This document shows positions 48,927 through 56,354 of a stretch of DNA of 58,805 bases, in pieces; the first letter of the stretch is position 1, and the number at the start of each line of letters is the position of its first letter. The notes under the pieces are model-generated. The model did no database searches. It was not told where the DNA came from and was given only the letters and a program-made list of their open reading frames with translations. The stretch is from Stenotrophomonas maltophilia (lineage in GTDB: Bacteria; Pseudomonadota; Gammaproteobacteria; Xanthomonadales; Xanthomonadaceae): contig DJBL01000166.1 of assembly GCA_002435595.1 (NCBI GenBank), forward strand, positions 1 to 58,805, written 5' to 3'. Both the position numbers and the translations under genes were made by a program.

Positions 48927-50489
48927 ATGCCTACGCGCCAACTCCCCCTCGCGTCTTCGGCGGCCAGTGCCGAAGCGTTCTCCCAGAGTGATGCCATCCT
49001 GGTGCGACGACACAAGCCGTCTGCATTGCAGGGCGGGCTGACCGGTCGTTCCAATGCCTTGCCCGAGTCGGCACGCCGCGTGCTGTTCGTGGTCTCGGAG
49101 ATGGCCGATTACGTGAAGGCCGGCGGTCTCGGCGACGTGGCGGCGGCATTGCCTCGCGCGCTGCGTGACCGCGCGGACATGCGGGTGCTGATTCCCGGCT
49201 ACAGCGAAGTGCTCGCGCGCACCGGGCCGATCCAGGTGGTGGGGCAGACCGAGGCGCACGCGGCGCTGCCGGCATGCGTGATCGGCCACACCGTGCTCGA
49301 CGATGGCCTGCCGGTGTATGTGCTGATCTGCCCGGAGCTGTACGAACGGGAGGGCACTCCCTACGTGGACAACGCCGGCGCGCCTTGGGCGGACAACGCG
49401 GTGCGGTTTGCCACGCTGTCGCGTGCCGCTGCGCTGATCGCCGCGGGCGAGACGGGCATGGAATGGCAGCCGGACCTGCTGCACCTCAACGACTGGCCGT
49501 GTGCCTTGGCCGCGGCGTACGTGCGCTGGCTGGGCAGCGCGGCGTCGTGCCTGCTGACCATCCACAACCTGGCCTACCAGGGCTTGTTCCCGAGCCTGCT
49601 GGCGCCGGACCTGGGCATCGACGAGGCGCAGTGCGAAGCGCTGGAGTTCCACGGGCAGCTGTCGTTTCTGCGCGGCGGCATCGTGCATGCCGACCAGGTG
49701 AACACGGTGAGCATCAGCTACGCCGCGCAGATCACCGCGCCGGCCGAGGGCTGCGGACTGGACCGGTTGCTGTCACGCCGCGCCGCGCTGGGCCACCTGA
49801 GCGGGATCGTCAACGGCATCGACGCCAGCTGGGACCCGAGCACCGACCGGCACCTGCCGGCGCATTTCGACGTGCGCAGCTTCGACGGCCGCGACCACAA
49901 CGCCCGCCACGTGCGTCGCGCTTTCGCGCTGCCGGAGAGCCGCGGGCCGCTGTTTGCGGTGGTATCGCGGCTGGTGCACCAGAAGGGCCTGGACCTGACC
50001 TGCGACGTGGCGCCGCAGATCGTGGCCGCCGGCGGGCAGCTGGTGATCATCGGCGGTGGCGAGCCGGCGATCGAGGAGCAGGTGCGCGCGTTGGCGCGGC
50101 GCTTCCCGGGCAGTGTGTCGGCCTATATCGGTTTTGACGAAACGCTGGCGCGGCGGATGTTCGCCGGCGCTGATTTCCTGCTGATGCCGTCGCGCTTCGA
50201 GCCGTGCGGGCTCAGCCAGATGTATGCGCAGCGGTTTGGCTGCCTGCCGATCGCGCATGCGACCGGTGGCTTGATCGATACGGTGGACGACGGGGTCACC
50301 GGCTTCCTGTTCAATGGCCCGGACGCGGACATGCTGCGCCGCTGCGTGCAGCGCGCCTTCCGCACCTTCCGCCAGCCGCGCCTGATGGCCGCGATGCGTC
50401 GCGCCGCCATGCTGCGCCCCAGCGGTTGGGAGGTGGCCGGCACGCACTACATCGACCTCTACCAGCGCACCGCCGAGGCCCGCGCATGA
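48927..50489 (+). CDS. glgA: Glycogen synthase (ADP-glucose)
   Basis: 520 residues from ATG 48927; an in-frame ATG at 48816 is possible. GT5 family: the ADP-glucose loop KAGGLGDVAAALP starts at Lys64, and the C-terminal GT-B half has FAVVSRLVHQKGLDL, GFDETLARRMFAGADFLLMP and SRFEPCGLSQMYAQRFG with the catalytic Glu. The 45-residue leader before the domain is disordered. It adds glucose from ADP-glucose to alpha-glucan; glgC is not in the window. Its TGA overlaps the glgB start (ATGA). Confidence 0.95.
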   Translation: MPTRQLPLASSAASAEAFSQSDAILVRRHKPSALQGGLTGRSNALPESARRVLFVVSEMADYVKAGGLGDVAAALPRALRDRADMRVLIPGYSEVLARTGPIQVVGQTEAHAALPACVIGHTVLDDGLPVYVLICPELYEREGTPYVDNAGAPWADNAVRFATLSRAAALIAAGETGMEWQPDLLHLNDWPCALAAAYVRWLGSAASCLLTIHNLAYQGLFPSLLAPDLGIDEAQCEALEFHGQLSFLRGGIVHADQVNTVSISYAAQITAPAEGCGLDRLLSRRAALGHLSGIVNGIDASWDPSTDRHLPAHFDVRSFDGRDHNARHVRRAFALPESRGPLFAVVSRLVHQKGLDLTCDVAPQIVAAGGQLVIIGGGEPAIEEQVRALARRFPGSVSAYIGFDETLARRMFAGADFLLMPSRFEPCGLSQMYAQRFGCLPIAHATGGLIDTVDDGVTGFLFNGPDADMLRRCVQRAFRTFRQPRLMAAMRRAAMLRPSGWEVAGTHYIDLYQRTAEARA

Positions 50490-52726
50490 CCGTGGGCTGC
50501 GAACTGCAGGTTCCCGCGCCGCAGGGCCAGGACGGCCCATCGGGCGCTTCGGCTGCCGAGGAACCGTTGTCGGCGGCGCTCGCCGCGCTGGCCGCCGGCG
50601 CCCCCGGTGATGCCTTCGCGCTGCTGGGGCCGCACCGCGATCGCCACGGGCGCTGGCGGCTGCATGTGCTGTTTCCCGGCGCGCTGGGCGTGCAACGGCG
50701 CGACGCGGGCGGGCGCTGGCAGCCGATGGCGGCATTGGGCGAGGGCGTGTTCGGGTCCGCATGCGAGAGTGCAGGAGTGGCATTGCTGCGGGTGGACTGG
50801 GGCACGCATCAGCAGGAGATCGAGGATGTGTTCGGGTTCGGCCCGCAGCTGGATGCGGCGCTGCTTGCCGGCATTCCTGCGGGCGACCCGCACAGCATCC
50901 GCACCGGTCTGGGCGCACGGCTGGCCGTGGACCAGGGCGTGCAGGGCGTGCGCTTTTCGGTCTGGGCGCCGAACGCACGCCGGGTGGCGGTGCTGGGCGA
51001 GTTCAACAACTGGGACGGCCGGCGTCATCCGATGCGGTTCCGGGCAGAGGCCGGTGTCTGGGAGATCTTCATACCGCGCGTGGTCGCCGGTGCGCGCTAC
51101 AAGTTCGAGATCATCGCCGCCGACGGCACGCACCTGACCGACAAGGCCGACCCGATGGCGCGCCAGTGCGAGCCGTTGCCGGGCACCGCATCGGTGGTGG
51201 GTTCGGAGGTGGGCCATGCGTGGCAGGACCAGGCGTGGATGCGCACGCGTGCGGCCAATGCGGCCGGAGCGATCTCCATCTATGAACTGCATGCCGGTTC
51301 GTGGCGTCGTGGTGCCGGTGGCGCCGTGCTGGACTGGGACCAGTTGGCCGACGCGCTGATCCCCTATGTGCTGCAGCTGGGCTTCAGCCATGTGGAACTG
51401 CTGCCGGTGAGCGAGCATCCCTTCGGCGGCTCGTGGGGGTACCAGCCGCTGGGCCTGTACGCACCCACCGCACGCCACGGCGACCCGGAAGGGTTCGCGC
51501 GCTTCGTGGACCGCTGCCACCAGCAGGGCCTGGGCGTGATCGTGGACTGGGTGGGTGCGCATTTCCCCTCCGACGCGCACGGCATGCAGCGTTTCGACGG
51601 CACTGGCCTGTACGAACACGAGGACCCGCGCCAGGGGCTGCATCCGGATTGGGACACGCTGATCTACAACTACGGGCGCAGCGAGGTGTCCGGGTTCCTG
51701 ATCGGCGCCGCGCTGGAGTGGATCGATCGCTTCCACATCGACGGGCTGCGCGTGGACGCGGTGGCCTCGATGCTCTACCGCGACTACAGCCGCGAGGACG
51801 GGCAATGGATTCCCAACGCGCATGGCGGCCGCGAGAACCTGGAGGCGATCGATTTCCTGCGCGCACTCAACACCGCCATTTCCAGCACCTACCCGGGCGT
51901 GGTGGTGATCGCCGAGGAATCCACGGCATGGCCCGGCGTGACCGCGCCGGCCGCCGAGGGCGGGCTGGGCTTTTCCCACAAATGGAACATGGGCTGGATG
52001 CACGATACCTTGAGCTACCTGCAGCGCGACCCGATCCATCGCTCGCACCACCACAGCGAGATGACCTTCAGCGCGATGTATGCCTTCTCCGAGCAGTTCG
52101 TGCTGCCGCTCTCGCATGACGAAGTGGTGCACGGCAAGGGCTCGCTGCTGGGCAAGATGCCGGGCGACCGCTGGCAGCAGCTGGCCAACCTGCGCGCCTA
52201 CTACGGCTTCATGTGGGCCCATCCGGGCAGCAAACTATTGTTCATGGGCGGCGAATTTGCCCAGGCGACCGAATGGGACCACGACGGCGAACTGGACTGG
52301 GCACTGGCGGCCCAGCCCGGACATGCCGGGGTGGCACGGGCGATTGCAGACCTGAACCGGTTGCTGCACGACATCCCCGCGCTGCGGCATGGCAATCGCA
52401 GCGAGGAAGGCTTTGAGTGGAGCGTGGGCGATGACCACGTCAACAGCGTGCTGGCCTTCATCCGGCATGAGGTAACGGGCCGTGCCGGGGCGTTGCTCGC
52501 GGTGAGCAACTTCACCCCGGTGGCGCGGCATGGCTACCGCGTGGGGGTGCCGCGTGCCGGCCGCTGGCGCGAGGTGTTCAACAGCGACAGCCGCTTCTAC
52601 GGCGGCAGCGATGCGGGCAACCATGGCCAGGTCGAGGCCGAGTGGATCGCCATGCATGGTCATGCGCAGTCGATCGTACTGACCTTGCCGCCGCTGTCCA
52701 CGATCTACCTCCAGGTGGTTGAGTGA
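50486..52726 (+). CDS. glgB: 1,4-alpha-glucan branching enzyme
   Basis: 746 residues, GH13 with N-terminal CBM48 (about 150-235, VRFSVWAPNARRVAVLGEFN). Catalytic residues are in place: Asp424 in DGLRVDAVASM, Glu477 in IAEEST, Asp545 in LSHDEVVHGKGS. It introduces alpha-1,6 branches in glycogen. The extra 100 or so N-terminal residues match the long bacterial GlgB type. It overlaps glgA by four bases and treZ by four (GTGA), so the cluster is translationally coupled. Confidence 0.96.
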   Translation: MTVGCELQVPAPQGQDGPSGASAAEEPLSAALAALAAGAPGDAFALLGPHRDRHGRWRLHVLFPGALGVQRRDAGGRWQPMAALGEGVFGSACESAGVALLRVDWGTHQQEIEDVFGFGPQLDAALLAGIPAGDPHSIRTGLGARLAVDQGVQGVRFSVWAPNARRVAVLGEFNNWDGRRHPMRFRAEAGVWEIFIPRVVAGARYKFEIIAADGTHLTDKADPMARQCEPLPGTASVVGSEVGHAWQDQAWMRTRAANAAGAISIYELHAGSWRRGAGGAVLDWDQLADALIPYVLQLGFSHVELLPVSEHPFGGSWGYQPLGLYAPTARHGDPEGFARFVDRCHQQGLGVIVDWVGAHFPSDAHGMQRFDGTGLYEHEDPRQGLHPDWDTLIYNYGRSEVSGFLIGAALEWIDRFHIDGLRVDAVASMLYRDYSREDGQWIPNAHGGRENLEAIDFLRALNTAISSTYPGVVVIAEESTAWPGVTAPAAEGGLGFSHKWNMGWMHDTLSYLQRDPIHRSHHHSEMTFSAMYAFSEQFVLPLSHDEVVHGKGSLLGKMPGDRWQQLANLRAYYGFMWAHPGSKLLFMGGEFAQATEWDHDGELDWALAAQPGHAGVARAIADLNRLLHDIPALRHGNRSEEGFEWSVGDDHVNSVLAFIRHEVTGRAGALLAVSNFTPVARHGYRVGVPRAGRWREVFNSDSRFYGGSDAGNHGQVEAEWIAMHGHAQSIVLTLPPLSTIYLQVVE

Positions 52727-54462
52727 CGCCTGGGCGGCGGCAACTGGGCGCATGGCGGCAGGACGACGGCGGATACTGCTTCCGGCTATGGGCACCGGCG
52801 GCGCGTGGCGTGGAACTGTTGCTGGAAGGCGAGGTCGTGCCGATGGTGTCCGAGCACGACGGCTGTCATGCGGTGACCTGTGCCTGCGCGCCGGGCAGTC
52901 GCTACCGGTTCCGCATCGACGGCACGCTGAGCGTTCCCGACCCGGCCTCGCGCTGGCAGCCGGAAGGCCTCAAGGGGGCCAGCGCGATTGCCGACGAACA
53001 CGCCTATGCCTGGCAGACCACCGGTGGCGCCGGGCGGCCCTGGTCCGAAGCCGTGCTGTATGAGGTGCACGTAGGCGCGGTGGGCGGCTACACGGCGCTG
53101 CAGGCGCAGCTCCCGGCCCTGGCGGCGATGGGCATCACCGCCCTGCAGCTGATGCCGCTGGCCACGTTCGCCGGCGCCCGCAACTGGGGCTATGACGGCG
53201 TGCTCCCCTATGCACCGGCCTCGGTGTATGGCACCCCCGACGAGCTCAAGGCACTGATCGATGCCGCCCACGCGCTGCGCATGATGGTGCTGCTGGATGT
53301 GGTGTTCAATCACTTCGGCCCCGAGGGCAATGAGCTGGCCGCCTATGCCCCGCAGTTCTTCCGCGAGGACGTGCGCACGCCGTGGGGCGCGTCCATCGAC
53401 TTCCGGCAGCCGTGGGTGCAGCGCTTCTTCATCGACAATGCGCTGATGTGGCTGCGCGAGTATCGCTTTGACGGGCTGCGCCTGGATGCGGTGCACGCGA
53501 TCCATCCGCAGACGTTCCTGGTGACGCTGCGTGAAGCGATCCACGCCGATGGCCCTGCACACGCGGTGGACCTGGTGGTGGAGAATGAGAACAACGCGGC
53601 CTCGTTGCTGGGCGAGGGCTACACCGCGCAGTGGAATGACGATTTCCACAATGCGCTGCATGTGCTGTTGACCGGCGAGACCGAAACCTACTACGCCGAT
53701 TTCGCCGGCGCGCCGGCCGCGCGGCTGGCCCGGGTGCTGTCGGAAGGGTTCGCCTGGCAGGGCGAGGTCAACCGGCACGGCAATCGCCGCGGCGAGCCGA
53801 GCGCTGGCTTGTCGCCGGACCATTTCGTGGTGTTCGCGCAGAACCATGACCAGATCGGCAACCGTGCGTTGGGTGACCGGCTGCAGGGCTCGGTGGCGCC
53901 CGCGCGGTTGCGCGTGGCGCATGCACTGACGGCATTGACGCCGATGGTGCCGCTGTTCTTCATGGGCGAGCCGTGGGGAGCGCGCGAGCCGTTCCTGTTC
54001 TTCACCGACTTCGAGCCGCCGCTGGACCAGGCGGTCCGCGAGGGGCGGCGCAGGGAGTTCAGCCAGCTGAAGGCTTTCGCCGAGCCAGCCTCGCGCGAAA
54101 CGATCCCCGATCCGAATGCGGTCGAGACCTTCCTGGCCTCGCGCTGCCCGCTGCCGTCGCCGGCCGCGCTGGCCCAGAACCCGTGGCTGGCCGACTTCAC
54201 CGCCTTCCTGGCCCTGCGTCGGCGCTATCTGGTTGCGGGCGCGCGGCACGCGCGCAGCCTCGGTGGCACGGTGTTGGCCGAACACGCGATCGCCGCCGGC
54301 TGGGCGTTGCCCGAGGGCCAGTGGTGGCTGGCCTTCAACCTGGGCCAGACCCCGGTGGCCGCCGCCTTGCCAGCGGGCCAGACCGTCCTCCAGTTGGGTG
54401 AGGTGGATGACCAGGGCCGGTTGGCACCGGCATCGCTGATAGCGCGCTGGGTGACAGCATGA
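52723..54462 (+). CDS. treZ: Malto-oligosyltrehalose trehalohydrolase
   Basis: 579 residues, GTG start overlapping the glgB stop. CBM48-like N-terminus then a GH13 barrel: YDGVLPYAPASVYGTP, LDVVFNHFGPEGNELA, nucleophile Asp255 in FDGLRLDAVHAI, and NHDQIGNRALGDRL. TreZ cleaves trehalose from maltooligosyl-trehalose made by TreY. The order glgB-treZ-malQ-treY is the classical glycogen-to-trehalose set. Confidence 0.95.
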   Translation: MTPGRRQLGAWRQDDGGYCFRLWAPAARGVELLLEGEVVPMVSEHDGCHAVTCACAPGSRYRFRIDGTLSVPDPASRWQPEGLKGASAIADEHAYAWQTTGGAGRPWSEAVLYEVHVGAVGGYTALQAQLPALAAMGITALQLMPLATFAGARNWGYDGVLPYAPASVYGTPDELKALIDAAHALRMMVLLDVVFNHFGPEGNELAAYAPQFFREDVRTPWGASIDFRQPWVQRFFIDNALMWLREYRFDGLRLDAVHAIHPQTFLVTLREAIHADGPAHAVDLVVENENNAASLLGEGYTAQWNDDFHNALHVLLTGETETYYADFAGAPAARLARVLSEGFAWQGEVNRHGNRRGEPSAGLSPDHFVVFAQNHDQIGNRALGDRLQGSVAPARLRVAHALTALTPMVPLFFMGEPWGAREPFLFFTDFEPPLDQAVREGRRREFSQLKAFAEPASRETIPDPNAVETFLASRCPLPSPAALAQNPWLADFTAFLALRRRYLVAGARHARSLGGTVLAEHAIAAGWALPEGQWWLAFNLGQTPVAAALPAGQTVLQLGEVDDQGRLAPASLIARWVTA

Positions 54463-56351
54463 CCAACGCCGCTGACGAACTGGCTGAGCTGGCCGCGCGC
54501 GTAGGCGTGATGGTCGACTGGCGCGACATTCATGGCATCGCGCGCCGGGTGGAGCCGGCCACCCTGGTGGCGGTGCTGGACGCACTGGAGTGGCGAGCGG
54601 CAACCGCCGCCCAGCGCGCCGACAGCCTGCGGCGCTGCATGGCCGAACGTGCACAACCACGCCTGCGCACGGTGCAGGCCGGTGCGCGGATCACGCTGGG
54701 CTCGCCCGATGCAGGCCCGGGCCAATGGTGCGATGAAGCGGGAAACACCGCGCCGGCCCAGGTGGACGGCGCCGGCGGCTGGCACTGCCCGCCGCGGCCT
54801 GGCTACTGGACGCTGCGGATCGGGGCCGATGAACATGCCGTCGCCGTCGCGCCGCCGCGCTGCTTTGGCGTGGACGATGCCACCGGCACCGCGACGCCAC
54901 GCCGGTGGGGGGCCACCCTGCAGGTGTACGCCGGTCGCTCGCCTGCCGACGCCGGCATTGGCGACAGTGCCGCCGCGGCCGCCTGGTGTCGCCGCGTGTG
55001 CGCGGCGGGCGGCGATGCACTGGCGCTCAGTCCGCTGCATGCGGCCGGACGCATCGAGCCGCTGTTCAGCCCGTACTCGCCCAGTGACCGACGCTACCTG
55101 GAGCCGATCTACACCGCACCGCCGCCGTGGGTGCAGGATGACGACGCCGCGCCGCCCGCGTCGGCGGACGGACTGATCGACTGGGCCGGCGCTGCCGCCT
55201 TCAAATGGGCGCGACTGGCGCGCTGGCAGCAGGCCATGCACGCGGCGCCGGAGGCCATCGGCGACGCGCTGCACCGTCATCTACAGGCCGGTGGGGTAGA
55301 GCTGGAGCGGTTTGCCGCCTTCAACGCGGCGGTGCTGCATCAACCCGATCCCGCACTGCAGTCCTTTGCCCAGTGGTTGTCCACCCGCAGCTGGTCGCAG
55401 GTGCAAGAGCGCGCCCGCGCCAGTGGCATGGCGTTGGGACTGATCGCCGACCTGGCCGTCGGCTTCATGCCCGACGGCGCCGAAGCAGCCGCGGCCGGCG
55501 ATACCGCGTTGCGCGGCCTGGTCATCGGGGCGCCACCGGATGCGTTCGCCCCGCACGGCCAGGTGTGGGGCGTGAGCAGCTACGCGCCCGACGGCCTGCG
55601 GCGCACCGGCTTTGCGCCCTTCATCGCGTTGCTGCGCGCGGTCATGCGTGACCGCGGTGGGGTGCGCATCGACCACATCCTCGGCCTGCAACGGCTGTGG
55701 GTGGTGCCGCAAGGCGCCGGGTCGGACGCGGGCGCGTACCTGCGCTACCCGCTGGAGGACCTGTTGAACCTGTTGGCGCTGGAATCGTGGCGGCACCGCT
55801 GCATCGTGATCGGCGAAGACCTCGGCGTGGTGCCCGAGGGCATCCGCCAGCAGCTGGCCGAGCGCGGCGTGCTGGGCATGGACGTGCTGGCGTTCGCGCG
55901 CGCCGCCGATGGCCAGTTCCTGGCGCCCAACCTGTGGCGGCCGCTGGCGGTGGCCACCACCGGCACGCATGACCTGCCCACCCTGGCGGGCTGGCAGCGT
56001 GGCGAGGACATCGCCGTGCGCGCCCAGCTTGGCAACGAAGACCCGGCGGCCACCGCCCAGGCAATGGACCGGCGGCGCCAGGAAGCGGCGCAGCTGGCCA
56101 GCGCAGTCGGCGCCGACGCCGCCTGCCCGGAAGCCTTGCACGACGCGGCGGTCGCCTTCGTGGCGGCCGGCCCCGCGCCGTTGGCGCTGCTGCCAGTGGA
56201 AGACGCGCTGGGCCTGCGCGAGCAGGTCAACCTGCCGGGCACCGTGGCGGTGTATCCCAACTGGCGGCACCGCCTGCCGCAGCCGTTGCCGCGGCGCACG
56301 CTGCACGATGCGCTGCGCCGGTTCGCAACGGCCCGTGGCGGGGAGCACTGA
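54459..56351 (+). CDS. malQ: 4-alpha-glucanotransferase (amylomaltase)
   Basis: 630 residues, GH77, with an N-terminal extension of about 130 residues typical of proteobacterial MalQ. Signatures: DAGIGDSAAAAAWCRRVCAA, ALGLIADLAVGFMPDGAEAA (nucleophile-bearing Asp), GEDLGVVPEGIRQQL (acid/base Glu), TGTHDLPTLAGW. It disproportionates maltodextrins, here supplying chains to TreY and clearing short remnants. Overlaps treZ by four bases. Confidence 0.94.
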   Translation: MTNAADELAELAARVGVMVDWRDIHGIARRVEPATLVAVLDALEWRAATAAQRADSLRRCMAERAQPRLRTVQAGARITLGSPDAGPGQWCDEAGNTAPAQVDGAGGWHCPPRPGYWTLRIGADEHAVAVAPPRCFGVDDATGTATPRRWGATLQVYAGRSPADAGIGDSAAAAAWCRRVCAAGGDALALSPLHAAGRIEPLFSPYSPSDRRYLEPIYTAPPPWVQDDDAAPPASADGLIDWAGAAAFKWARLARWQQAMHAAPEAIGDALHRHLQAGGVELERFAAFNAAVLHQPDPALQSFAQWLSTRSWSQVQERARASGMALGLIADLAVGFMPDGAEAAAAGDTALRGLVIGAPPDAFAPHGQVWGVSSYAPDGLRRTGFAPFIALLRAVMRDRGGVRIDHILGLQRLWVVPQGAGSDAGAYLRYPLEDLLNLLALESWRHRCIVIGEDLGVVPEGIRQQLAERGVLGMDVLAFARAADGQFLAPNLWRPLAVATTGTHDLPTLAGWQRGEDIAVRAQLGNEDPAATAQAMDRRRQEAAQLASAVGADAACPEALHDAAVAFVAAGPAPLALLPVEDALGLREQVNLPGTVAVYPNWRHRLPQPLPRRTLHDALRRFATARGGEH

Positions 56352-56354
56352 GCG